Source: VYFG01 sp965248685 (GTDB lineage: Bacteria > Pseudomonadota > Gammaproteobacteria > Arenicellales > Poriferihabitantaceae). Taken from it: 64,000 nt of DNA. The translations under genes and the position numbers were made by a program. Shown here piece by piece: positions 17,191 to 25,369 of the stretch. Below the pieces are notes generated by a model. It had not been told where the DNA came from. It did not search any database and saw only the letters and a program-made list of their open reading frames with translations. The DNA lies in NCBI GenBank assembly GCA_965248685.1, contig CBDFKC010000004.1:124001-188000 (forward strand), written 5' to 3'. The number at the start of each line of letters is the position of its first letter. The first letter of the stretch is position 1.

Positions 17191-18310
17191 ACGTCAAAAT
17201 ACTTGACCGCGGCAATTCAACCTCTATTGACTCGCCTTCGGCGATGCCCATCCGACGCACCGCATTGATCGACATATCCGCGGTCAGGTTTGTCTCACCC
17301 AGTGCGTCATTGCTAAGCGAAACCCGCCAAAATGAACCGAGGAATTCCATTTCATCAACCTGTGCATTAAATACATTCTCACCTTCTCCGGGGATTTCAG
17401 AGGTGCTGGTTGGTTGTTTGACGGAGACTTGAGGGACTATATCTTCAGGTCGAATTGTGACGGTCACTGGGGTCTCGATGGCAAGATTGTTGGTTGCCGC
17501 AGATAACTCAATTTCTCCGACGACTACCCTGTTTTCGCCGGTTATCTTCCCTTTAACCTGATTCATCGCACCGATAAAATCAGCGACAAACAATGTTTTG
17601 GGCTCTCCGTAAATTTCAGTGGGAGTTCCAACTTGTTCAATTACCCCATGATTCATCACTACTATTCGATCCGCCATGGTTAACGCTTCTTCTTGGTCAT
17701 GGGTAACCATAACAGTGGTTACACCGAGACGGCGTTGCAGTAATTTCATTTCATGGCGTAAATGAATTCGGACCTTTGCATCGAGTGCCGAAAGCGGTTC
17801 GTCGAGTAATAGCAATCCCGGTGAGGTAGCCAATGCTCGGGTGAGGGCGACTCGCTGCTGTTCTCCTCCCGACAATTGGGATGGATACTTTTTACCCTGA
17901 TCTGGCAGATTAACCAACGCCAGCAACTCCGCTACCCGCTTATTGATTTCAGATTTGTCTATCTTTTGATTTTCCAATCCGAAGGCGATATTTTTCTCTA
18001 CCGTAAGATTGGGGAATAGGGCATAGGACTGAAATACGATACCAAAATCCCTCTCCGCAGGCGGTAGCGGCGAGATATCTTTACCAGCCTGATGGACAGT
18101 TCCGGAAGTCTGTATGTCGAGTCCTGCGATAGCACGTAAAAAGGTGGTCTTGCCGCATCCTGATGGGCCGAGGAAGCAGATAAATTCTCCTTCAAAAACG
18201 TCGAGAGAGACGTTGTCGAGTGCGACGAAGTCTCCGAACATTTTTCGTAGTCGATCTATCCGCAGATAAGCTGTCGAACCTTCTGTTTCTGTAGTCTGGT
18301 GATCAGGCAT
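17180..18310 (-). CDS. phnT: 2-aminoethylphosphonate ABC transporter ATP-binding protein
   Basis: A 376-residue ABC ATPase. Walker A GPSGCGKTT, signature LSGGEQQRVALTRALA, Walker B LLLLDEPLSALD and switch MVTHDQEEAL are present. A C-terminal TOBE-type domain of about 130 residues marks it as the PotA/FbpC class, distinct from the shorter PhnC at 4104. Works with the fused permease it overlaps and the binding protein upstream. An intrinsic terminator separates it from phnS. Confidence 0.9.
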   Translation of the reverse strand: MPDHQTTETEGSTAYLRIDRLRKMFGDFVALDNVSLDVFEGEFICFLGPSGCGKTTFLRAIAGLDIQTSGTVHQAGKDISPLPPAERDFGIVFQSYALFPNLTVEKNIAFGLENQKIDKSEINKRVAELLALVNLPDQGKKYPSQLSGGEQQRVALTRALATSPGLLLLDEPLSALDAKVRIHLRHEMKLLQRRLGVTTVMVTHDQEEALTMADRIVVMNHGVIEQVGTPTEIYGEPKTLFVADFIGAMNQVKGKITGENRVVVGEIELSAATNNLAIETPVTVTIRPEDIVPQVSVKQPTSTSEIPGEGENVFNAQVDEMEFLGSFWRVSLSNDALGETNLTADMSINAVRRMGIAEGESIEVELPRSSILTFVE

Positions 18311-18360
18311 AGGGGCTGGCTGTGCGTAACGGGGAAGTGCGCAATTGTGGTGAAGCTAAA

Positions 18361-18395
18361 AAAAGGCCTGACCCATTGAGATGGTCAGGCCTTTT
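18361..18395 (-). terminator. Intrinsic terminator/attenuator between phnS and phnT
   Basis: A perfect 13-bp inverted repeat (AAAAGGCCTGACC) surrounds a 9-nt loop. Reading the minus strand, the stem runs into seven Ts. It lies just after the phnS stop codon and before phnT, so it should lower readthrough and keep the binding protein in excess over the ATPase and permease. Confidence 0.85.
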
Positions 18396-18412
18396 AGTTG
18401 TACTAAGACAGA

Positions 18413-19441
18413 TTAGCCTTTTGGATCAGATTTTGAATCGTAGCGTTTCTGCCATTCGCTTAGAATGCGTTTTCGATTGTTTGCCGCAAACTCGAAATCG
18501 TTGTCGATCATGCTGGAAAGGGTTTCGGGAGGAAAATGCTTCACTGGTTTGGCTATTCCCTTATAAGCTACCACGGCATAGGCGGTGTTATACATTTCCA
18601 TAGCTTTCTTGGTGACCGACCAGTCTGCCAAAGTTTGGGCTGCTTCCAGATTAGCGGTGCCGGCAACTATAGCAGTGGCCTCGAGATCCCAGCCAATCCC
18701 CTCGCTCGGAATGATAATTTCAATTGGTGCCCCGGCTTCTTTAGAACGAGCACCGCGAAAGGCAAACGAAATACCAATAGGAATTTCCCCAGATGCCGCC
18801 AGCTTACAGGGCTTGGAACCCGAGTGAGTATAGCGCGCAATATTTTCATGGAGCGAGTCCATGAAGGACCAGCCGCCTTCTTCACCAAACATCTGTAACC
18901 AGCTCGATACATCGAGAAACCCGGTTCCGGAAGAATTTGGATTCGGCATGATTAAATGATCTTTGTACACCGGCTTGGTAAGGTCCTTCCAGGAAGTCGG
19001 CATGGGTAGACCCTTGGCTTCGGCCTCAACGGTATTGACGCAAACCGCGGCGACCCAGGCATCCATTCCAACCCAGCTTGGCACGTCGTCTCCATCGAAG
19101 AATTTCGGATCGAGGTTTTCAAGTCCCGCAGGTTTATACGGTTCCATCATACCTTCTGCTTTCATTAATAATAGTGAGGTTGCAGCAAGACCCCAAATGA
19201 TATCGGCTTGAGGATTGTCTTTCTCCGCAAGCAGTTTTGCCGTAATGATGCCGGTTGAATCTCTTACCCATTTAATATTGATATCGGGATGATCCTGGTT
19301 AAAGGTATCTGCGTATCGTTTCAGGTCTTCGGCTTCTACTGCCGTGTAAACGGTAAGATCTACCGCACTACTGGCGCCACTAAAGGTCATCATTCCGGCA
19401 ATCATTAATGCCGATGACAATTTGGTAAAGTTTGTATTCAT
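18413..19441 (-). CDS. phnS: 2-aminoethylphosphonate ABC transporter substrate-binding protein (PhnS/AepX-like)
   Basis: A 342-residue periplasmic binding protein. The signal peptide ends near MTFSGASSA, followed by VDLTVYTAVEAEDLKRYADTF, a typical start of type-II binding proteins of the iron/aminoethylphosphonate class. DIIWGLAATSLLLMKAEGMMEPY and MPNPNSSGTGFLDVSSWLQ match 2-aminoethylphosphonate binding proteins. First gene of the minus-strand phnS-phnT-phnU-FAD operon. With the PhnD system it gives the cell two independent phosphonate importers. Ligand inferred from family and context. Confidence 0.88.
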   Translation of the reverse strand: MNTNFTKLSSALMIAGMMTFSGASSAVDLTVYTAVEAEDLKRYADTFNQDHPDINIKWVRDSTGIITAKLLAEKDNPQADIIWGLAATSLLLMKAEGMMEPYKPAGLENLDPKFFDGDDVPSWVGMDAWVAAVCVNTVEAEAKGLPMPTSWKDLTKPVYKDHLIMPNPNSSGTGFLDVSSWLQMFGEEGGWSFMDSLHENIARYTHSGSKPCKLAASGEIPIGISFAFRGARSKEAGAPIEIIIPSEGIGWDLEATAIVAGTANLEAAQTLADWSVTKKAMEMYNTAYAVVAYKGIAKPVKHFPPETLSSMIDNDFEFAANNRKRILSEWQKRYDSKSDPKG

Positions 19442-19523
19442 CGATTTTCTCCAGGTGGTTTTTATACTGAACTACAACCAATCGGTATTCTTTACGCACA
19501 CCAGATTGCTTGTAAGTTATTCC

Positions 19524-19529
19524 ATTATA
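19524..19529 (-). promoter_or_regulatory. Possible -10 box of the phnS operon
   Basis: On the minus strand a perfect TATAAT lies 82 bp upstream of the phnS start codon. The position of a -35 box at 17-bp spacing reads CGCCAT, a poor match. That would fit an activator-dependent promoter such as one driven by the LysR protein at 603. Weak evidence on its own. Confidence 0.35.
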
Positions 19530-19692
19530 CTGTCTATGAGTCTTATATGGCGACCTCCCAGGAATATTTATGTGGTGTCTTGGTAATGGGCAGACGCCAC
19601 ATCCGGATGAGCCCGCGTCCTGTTCTCGACAATCGTCATTATCCTGGGGGCGTTTATCACTTAAAACGGTACAACTCCTGGGGTGTGGTGGT

Positions 19693-19721
19693 TTGACAAT
19701 GGTGAAATTGCATACCATTCT
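19693..19721 (+). promoter_or_regulatory. Candidate promoter of the methyltransferase gene
   Basis: A perfect -35 hexamer TTGACA (19693-19698) is followed after 17 bp by CATTCT, a mediocre -10. The predicted start is near 19728, so the 19-bp repeat at 19732 sits at about +4, the same relation seen at the phnD promoter. The rest of 19442-19780 has no gene. Confidence 0.4.
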
Positions 19722-19731
19722 CCAAGTAAAA

Positions 19732-19750
19732 TTGTTTAATACACTACACT
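19732..19750 (+). promoter_or_regulatory. 19-bp repeat shared with the phnD promoter (copy 2)
   Basis: Exact copy of TTGTTTAATACACTACACT, also at 3044-3062. It lies 30 bp upstream of the methyltransferase start codon. It contains a direct repeat of ACACT. No further copy was seen on either strand, so a regulon of at least two promoters is proposed. Confidence 0.55.
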
Positions 19751-19780
19751 TAGTCCAAGACATTCAAACGAGCTATATCT

Positions 19781-20407
19781 ATGACCGAAAAAACTAAAGT
19801 AGGAAATTCTTATCTCGCACAATCTCCAGAAGAACAGGAAGCGGTTTACGACCAATGGGCCGCAAAATACGAGATCGATTTATGTGGGATGGGGTATCGT
19901 ATTCCTGCGGTGGCAGCGGCAGTATTCGCCCGTTTTGTTCCGCTGGATTGTGGTCCGATTCTGGACGCCGGCTGTGGCGGCGGAATTCAGATTGAGCCGC
20001 TTATTCTTGCTGGCTATGGCTCGGTAACCGGAATTGACTTCTCCCGGGGTATGCTGGATGTAGCCGCGCAGAAAGGGCTGTATGCCGAATTGAAGCAAAT
20101 GGCACTGGGCGGAAAACTGGATTTCCCGGACGATACCTTCGCAGCGGTGCTTTCCATTGGTACGATTACGCCAAAACACGCGCCACCAGAAAGCTTTGAC
20201 GATTTGATCCGCATCACAAAAACCGGCGGTTCACTAATTTTTTCCCTGCGCAACGATCCTGCCCAGGACCCGGCTTATCCCGCTGCGTTGGAGCGCCATA
20301 CCCAAGCGGGAAACTGGCTACACAGGTTTTCTACCGAGGGATTTCAGTCAATGCCGTATGGTGAACCAGGGGTAACTCATCAGGTTCATGTTTACGAAAT
20401 ACTATAG
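19781..20407 (+). CDS. Class I SAM-dependent methyltransferase
   Basis: A 208-residue Rossmann-fold methyltransferase. Motif I is ILDAGCGGGIQIEPL, followed by SVTGIDFSRGMLDVAAQKG and a post-motif segment AAVLSIGTITPKHAPPESFDDLIRIT. It resembles the METTL27 (Williams-Beuren region 27) type, for which no substrate is established. It is divergent from phnS and shares the 19-bp promoter repeat with the phnD operon, so it probably belongs functionally to the phosphonate island. Whether it methylates an amine, a phosphonate or another small molecule is unknown. Confidence 0.8.
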   Translation: MTEKTKVGNSYLAQSPEEQEAVYDQWAAKYEIDLCGMGYRIPAVAAAVFARFVPLDCGPILDAGCGGGIQIEPLILAGYGSVTGIDFSRGMLDVAAQKGLYAELKQMALGGKLDFPDDTFAAVLSIGTITPKHAPPESFDDLIRITKTGGSLIFSLRNDPAQDPAYPAALERHTQAGNWLHRFSTEGFQSMPYGEPGVTHQVHVYEIL

Positions 20408-20444
20408 CGGATGCTTCTACTATCGCTGGATCACCGGTGTCAAT

Positions 20445-21071
20445 TTACCCGGCAAACTTTTCGATATGGATACCTAATCCTTCCATCTTGTCATTTTGCA
20501 ATTGCAGTGAACCGCCCAGATCAATCGCTTGTGAAAGGTCTTCGAAAAGAGTGGTCTTGAAGCCCAATTTTATCGAATCCACAGCCGACCAGGCCACGCA
20601 AAAGTCGGTGGCAATCCCACAAAAAAACAGATGTTGAATCCCTTTTTCTTTGAGGCATGCGGCCAGGCCAGTGGCAGTTTTTCGGTCATTCTCGAAAAAT
20701 GCAGAATAAGAATCTATTTCCGGATGAAACCCTTTGCGTACAATTAACTGTGCTGCCGCGGTATCAAGACCCGGGTGAAAGTCTGCCCCCCAGGTGCCCA
20801 TTACGCAATGGTCGGGCCACAATGTTTGGTCTCCGTATGGCATCTCGATAGTTGAGAACGCTTCGCTTCCATCATGGGAGGAGGCGAAAGACGAGTGTGC
20901 TTTTGGATGCCAGTCCTGGGTTAAAACTACGTTTTTGAACTGTTTGGCAGCTCGATTGATTGGTTCAACGATTGAGTTGCCACCCTTAAGATCAAATATC
21001 CCGTCATCACAAAAATCATTTTGCAGATCGACAATGATCAACGCGTCCTGATCGCCAAATTTATGGGTCAT
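20445..21071 (-). CDS. pncA: Nicotinamidase/pyrazinamidase
   Basis: A 208-residue cysteine hydrolase. The triad is visible: Asp in IIVDLQNDFC, Lys in VRKGFHPEIDSYSAF, Cys in GIATDFCVAWSA. The metal-binding Asp/His set is in TQDWHPKAHSSF. PncA deamidates nicotinamide to nicotinate for NAD salvage in the cytoplasm. Full length. It converges with the methyltransferase gene; no functional tie to phosphonate metabolism is evident. Confidence 0.92.
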   Translation of the reverse strand: MTHKFGDQDALIIVDLQNDFCDDGIFDLKGGNSIVEPINRAAKQFKNVVLTQDWHPKAHSSFASSHDGSEAFSTIEMPYGDQTLWPDHCVMGTWGADFHPGLDTAAAQLIVRKGFHPEIDSYSAFFENDRKTATGLAACLKEKGIQHLFFCGIATDFCVAWSAVDSIKLGFKTTLFEDLSQAIDLGGSLQLQNDKMEGLGIHIEKFAG

Positions 21072-21181
21072 AGCGAGTTCTCCAAAAAATCCAGATTGAA
21101 ATTAGAATATGTAGTAAGCGGCCGCTTTTGAATTTCATATCGGAAAGCGTCAGACCAGTCTTTGCCATTCGGGGCGGTTAA

Positions 21182-21460
21182 TTATAGACCATAACGTTTA
21201 TTCAGAAAGTAAAAACCGCCGGTAGCAATTACAATGTCGTCCGGGCATTCCACAATGTATGTCGTCATCGGGGCGCAAAGTTTATTGCAAAGCAACGATC
21301 GAATCGCAAAACCTTTGTCTGTCCCAATCACGCCTGGAGCTACAGTTCTCAGGGCAAATTGATTGCCAGGCCCCATTTCCATGGTGGTGATGAGCACGAC
21401 ATAAATAAAGAGGTCTGCCACCGCGCGGATCTGGTGGAAATTCGCGCTACAGTCAGGCAT
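21182..21460 (-). other. Possible minus-strand gene remnant, family not recognised
   Basis: A 92-residue frame whose second half (NQFALRTVAPGVIGTDKG, then IVECPDDIVIATGGFYF) reads like real protein rather than random translation. The first half is unconvincing. It probably represents the C-terminal end of a decayed gene; I cannot name the family. It abuts the alcohol-dehydrogenase remnant on the other strand, within a stretch of debris. Confidence 0.25.
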
Positions 21461-21499
21461 GACTGGGTTCTCGTTAACCTCGACGGCGCGGGTGACTGG

Positions 21500-21935
21500 A
21501 TTGTCCAGCAGAGGAAAGCAAGAATCGTTGAAAGCAATCGGTGCTGACTATGTGATCATTCGCGATGAAGCCGATCTTGAGCAGGCAATCAAGGATTGCG
21601 CAGGTGGAGAAATAGACACAGAAGTGGAGGTGGTTGATGGAGAAATATTTTGGGTTTTAATTAATTGTCTACGCCACGGTGGGTGATATTCTACTTCTGG
21701 ATGTATATCAGGGCCTATGGTAAATTTTGATCTGCACAAACTGATCTATCGAGATTTGCAATTGACTGGTGTTACTGTAGTAGCGCTGGGCACTTTCCCG
21801 CAATTGGTGCAATACATTGAATCTGGGTTACTCAAACCGGTTTTGGCAGCTACCTATCCGTTGCGTGATCTCCCGAAAGCCCAGCAAGCGTTTATGCTAA
21901 AGCAGCATGTTGGAAATATTGTGGTTACCATCTAA
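21500..21935 (+). pseudogene. Decayed zinc-type (MDR) dehydrogenase, C-terminal part
   Basis: Two frames give successive pieces of a medium-chain dehydrogenase. First comes SLKAIGADYVIIRDEADLEQ, the cofactor-domain region; a frameshift or stop near 21650-21715 follows. Then come LHKLIYRDLQLTGVTVVALG and DLPKAQQAFMLKQHVGNIVV, the C-terminal end of such enzymes. The N-terminal catalytic domain is missing. Non-functional remnant. Confidence 0.6.
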
Positions 21936-21954
21936 CCACTTAGTCGCTCTCTGT

Positions 21955-22169
21955 TCTGTCACAGTGTGGCAGGGGCAAATGCCAGTGAGAATTTGTACAG
22001 TTTTCTGGAGACATCAAGGGCGAATGGCTTTGACCCTTATCGATATCTGAGGCGGGTATTTACCGAACTGCCTTTGGCTACCAGCGTGGAAGAAATCGAA
22101 GCACTGCTTCCATTACCTGGATTCGCCGCCCCGGCTATTGTAGACACTGCGATTGAACACGCGGTATGA
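21955..22169 (+). pseudogene. IS66-family transposase (TnpC) C-terminal remnant
   Basis: About 68 residues match the C-terminus of IS66 TnpC: ASENLYSFLETSRANGFDPY, YLRRVFTELP, VEEIEALLP. The rest of the transposase and its accessory genes are absent. The remnant lies directly after the dehydrogenase pseudogene and shows past insertion activity here. Confidence 0.7.
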
Positions 22170-22204
22170 AAAACCTATACTGGCTCTATTGAGCGGTTAG
22201 GTTT

Positions 22205-22396
22205 TTGGTTTATGTTTCAACCACCGCTTTGACGAGGATGCTGGTAGGTGACATACAAACTAACCATGAGCCAAATCTAGGAATTCTCTATATTTCTGGC
22301 TCTATTCTAATCCTGGCTCTTGCGAACTTGGTGTCTAGATATGCTTCTTTCAAGTTTTCTGGTGGCACAGAAAGGCCGGAAGAAGATGTTGGGTGA
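22205..22396 (+). CDS. Small hypothetical protein with one hydrophobic segment (doubtful)
   Basis: A 63-residue frame with one membrane-like stretch (LGILYISGSILILALANLVS) and a charged tail. No ribosome site or family is evident. It lies between the IS66 remnant and the acyltransferase gene and could be a fragment or chance frame. Confidence 0.2.
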   Translation: MVYVSTTALTRMLVGDIQTNHEPNLGILYISGSILILALANLVSRYASFKFSGGTERPEEDVG

Positions 22397-22534
22397 ATTA
22401 GGTTGGTTTATTTTTAGTCGGTTACTGTCGAGAGTTCTGCCATCTGCATAATTTTGGTTTGAGTTATGACGACATTTCAAACTTGATCCATCCGTACCGC
22501 GCTTAGAGCATATTTCTACACGAATATGGGCGGT

Positions 22535-22554
22535 ACCCTAAATAAGGGTTTTTT
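22535..22554 (+). terminator. Small hairpin with T-run upstream of the acyltransferase gene
   Basis: ACCCT-AAATA-AGGGT followed by further Ts could act as a weak intrinsic terminator that insulates the algI-like gene from the debris upstream. The stem is only 5 bp. Nothing else was seen in 22397-22629. Confidence 0.35.
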
Positions 22555-22629
22555 GAAAACAAGCCAATGGTTATTTTTTGGGCTCACTCTTTTAAACAGT
22601 AACCAATCTTCATATTCGACTTATTCGCC

Positions 22630-24069
22630 GTGGTATTCTCTTCAAGCATATTTTTGTTTTTCTTTCTGCCAGTGGTATTGCTGTTGCATTTTCTGGCGGG
22701 CAGAAAGTGGCGTAATGCGGTGCTTTTACTCTGTAGTATGTTGTTTTACGCTTTTGGTGAAAGCATCTACGTATCTGTGGTGCTGTTTTGCATCTTCAGC
22801 TCGTGGTATTGCGGGAGAAAAATTGACAAGTCCTCCGATCAAACCGAGCGTAAACAGTTGTTATGGCTTGGAATCGTTCTGAATTTACTGCCGTTGCTAT
22901 ACTTTAAATATGCTGATTTTGTAGTTGAGAACGTCAATCAACTGCTGGGATTTTTCGGACGAGAAAGCATTGAATCACACAGTATTCTGCTACCCATTGG
23001 TATTTCATTCTTCACCTTTCAGGCACTGTCATATTTAATTGATGTATACCGTCGCGACTGCGTCGCGCAATCTTCCATATTCAATCTGGGTTTATACATA
23101 TCACTATTCCCCCAGCTCATCGCTGGCCCTATTGTCAGATATAAGGATATAAACAAACAGCTACATTCCAGGCAGGTTACCTTGTCAGATTTTGCTGCCG
23201 GTGCAGAACGATTTATCTATGGTTTAGGCAAAAAAATGCTAATCGCCAATCCACTGGGAGAAATGGCAGATCAGATATTCGCAATGCCTGTTTCCGGCTT
23301 AACCATGGCGTCAGCGTGGTTGGGGGTACTTTGTTATTCATTGCAGATCTATTTCGACTTTTCCGGCTATTCCAGCATGGCCATTGGTATTGGTCGTATG
23401 TTCGGCTTCAGGTTTCTGGAAAATTTTAACTATCCATACGTTTCAAGATCGATACGTGAATTCTGGCGTCGATGGCATATCTCGCTGTCGAATTGGTTTC
23501 GTGACTACGTATATATTCCATTGGGAGGTAACAGAGTTTCCGAAATCCGGGTTGCAATGAATTTATGTTTAGTTTTCCTTTTATGCGGGTTATGGCACGG
23601 TGCAGCGTGGAATTTTATTGTCTGGGGTCTACTACATGGCCTATTTCTTGTACTGGAGAGAGGTCGGTTCGGACGTTTTTTAGATTCGTTACCAAACGCT
23701 TTTCGGCATGTCTATGTGTTGTTTTTCGTTATGCTGACATGGGTATTTTTCCGCGCCAGTGATATTAGTCATGGCACCGAATATATTACAAAACTTTTCG
23801 AAATATCCAGTGCACTCACACTACCACCAATTGTTTATATTGGGCTGGATAGCTATTTTTATACGACGCTATTGGCTGCAATCATTTTAAGCACGCCCGT
23901 ATATCTGTGGCTCACGACTAGAATAGGTGTGGGTATCGAAATGTCTGGTCAAGGGCCAACCAACACGAGGGGATCTATTCGTTATCTACTGGTTATTTCC
24001 GTCTTCTTGGTCTCTACATTTGAGATTGTAATAGGCTCGTATAACCCGTTTATCTATTTTCGATTTTAG
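22630..24069 (+). CDS. AlgI-like MBOAT O-acyltransferase
   Basis: A 479-residue polytopic membrane protein. GTG at 22630 is chosen because MVFSSSIFLFFFLPVVLLL is the standard start of the AlgI family. MBOAT features are FSGYSSMAIGIGRMFGFRF, RWHISLSNWFRDYVYIPLGG, and the invariant His in CGLWHGAAWNFIVWGLLHG. AlgI-type proteins move acetyl groups across the inner membrane for O-acetylation of an exported polysaccharide. Paired 17 bp upstream of an AlgJ/AlgX-like gene. No glycan biosynthesis genes flank it, so the target polysaccharide is unknown. Confidence 0.9.
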   Translation: MVFSSSIFLFFFLPVVLLLHFLAGRKWRNAVLLLCSMLFYAFGESIYVSVVLFCIFSSWYCGRKIDKSSDQTERKQLLWLGIVLNLLPLLYFKYADFVVENVNQLLGFFGRESIESHSILLPIGISFFTFQALSYLIDVYRRDCVAQSSIFNLGLYISLFPQLIAGPIVRYKDINKQLHSRQVTLSDFAAGAERFIYGLGKKMLIANPLGEMADQIFAMPVSGLTMASAWLGVLCYSLQIYFDFSGYSSMAIGIGRMFGFRFLENFNYPYVSRSIREFWRRWHISLSNWFRDYVYIPLGGNRVSEIRVAMNLCLVFLLCGLWHGAAWNFIVWGLLHGLFLVLERGRFGRFLDSLPNAFRHVYVLFFVMLTWVFFRASDISHGTEYITKLFEISSALTLPPIVYIGLDSYFYTTLLAAIILSTPVYLWLTTRIGVGIEMSGQGPTNTRGSIRYLLVISVFLVSTFEIVIGSYNPFIYFRF

Positions 24070-24086
24070 TTACGGGTATCGACTAT

Positions 24087-25292
24087 ATGAATAGGACAAG
24101 CAACATCTGGCAGCAATGCCTGTTTAGTTCTTTATTTGTCGTCATCATTAGTGCTCCGCTGGCTCTTATGCCATTTGGCAATGACAAAGACATTTCAAGT
24201 CAGGAACAAAGAAAGCTGGCGCCTAAGCCAACACTTAAACTGTCAGTTAAGAGTTTGTCTGATTTCCCAAATAAATACGCCGCGTATTTCGATGATCACT
24301 TCGGCCAACGAAACCGTATTCTCACCTGGGCAAACAAACTAAAAGAAAAGCTGTTTAATCGATCCAAGGCCAGAAATGTTATTTTTGGACAGAATAAATG
24401 GATGTTCTACAACGTCGAAGGGTCAATTCTGGATCATATAGGTCATTTCCAGCCAAGTGAAAAACAACTGCAGCAATGGAAGAAAACTCTCGAAACCAAA
24501 CACTGGTGGCTTGCTAGCCTTGACATTAAATATGTGCTGGTTGTTCTTCCCAGCAAGGGCTCGGTGTACCCGGAAATGTTGCCAGAGCGCATTAATAGGG
24601 TTTCAGGTACTACTCGGCTCATGGCGTTTAGTAGATACCTAACAGAACACGGTGGATTACCATATTTCCTTGATGCAACACCTGTTATGTTGGAAAAGAA
24701 AAAGCAGCGGCAAGTTTTTTTCAAAACCGATACGCATTGGAACGATGATGGCGCTTATAGCGTTTACATTGCTACCTTGCAATTGATGAATGATTGGTTT
24801 GATGACATACATCCAATTGATAAAGAACGCATTACCAGAAAGCCTTATGAAAAAATTGGCGACATTGCGCGAATTGGCTTGGAAATGGATGGTCGCCGAG
24901 AACAAGCAGAATCATTACGAATCACATCGCCCTGTGCTACGCCTGATTACATCAAGATCTACAGGTTTGCGAATACGGACGCATTCAAGTCCCATCCAAA
25001 CAAACTTCCCGTCGCCAATGGATGTAAACACAAAAAATACAAAGTTATCGCCGTGCATGACTCGTTTGGACAATACCTAAAGCAATTTCTCAATGAGAGT
25101 TTTTCTGAAGTGATTTATATGACGTCATACGATGTATATGAAATGCAGTCATTTATCGAAGACTTTAAACCGGACTTCTTCATTGACTTTCGCGTCGATC
25201 GCAATATGCACCACCTCCTTGAACTCGACGAAAGAATGAACACGGCGTTGTCTCAACATGAATATATTCGCCTCAATACTAATGCAGAATAG
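24087..25292 (+). CDS. AlgJ/AlgX-like SGNH-type O-acetyltransferase, periplasmic
   Basis: A 401-residue protein with an N-terminal membrane anchor or signal (LFSSLFVVIISAPLALMPF). The AlgJ/AlgX features are YAAYFDDHFGQRN, VLPSKGSVYPE, and the catalytic Asp/His pair in TDTHWNDDGAY; a later VIAVHDSFGQYLKQF carries the Ser. This family transfers the acetyl group from the AlgI partner to the glycan in the periplasm. Translated just after the algI-like gene and clearly its partner. Substrate glycan unknown. Confidence 0.87.
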   Translation: MNRTSNIWQQCLFSSLFVVIISAPLALMPFGNDKDISSQEQRKLAPKPTLKLSVKSLSDFPNKYAAYFDDHFGQRNRILTWANKLKEKLFNRSKARNVIFGQNKWMFYNVEGSILDHIGHFQPSEKQLQQWKKTLETKHWWLASLDIKYVLVVLPSKGSVYPEMLPERINRVSGTTRLMAFSRYLTEHGGLPYFLDATPVMLEKKKQRQVFFKTDTHWNDDGAYSVYIATLQLMNDWFDDIHPIDKERITRKPYEKIGDIARIGLEMDGRREQAESLRITSPCATPDYIKIYRFANTDAFKSHPNKLPVANGCKHKKYKVIAVHDSFGQYLKQFLNESFSEVIYMTSYDVYEMQSFIEDFKPDFFIDFRVDRNMHHLLELDERMNTALSQHEYIRLNTNAE

Positions 25293-25369
25293 GATTGTGG
25301 ACTTTGAATCTCAATTGGACGAAAAAGCACTCTGAGCCTTTATCTTTCACAAGATTTGACCACCCGTAA

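Noticed and set aside
22205..22396. Small protein as a sorting-signal (PEP-CTERM-like) protein
   Set aside because: The hydrophobic segment lacks a PEP motif before it, and no other sorting genes are present.
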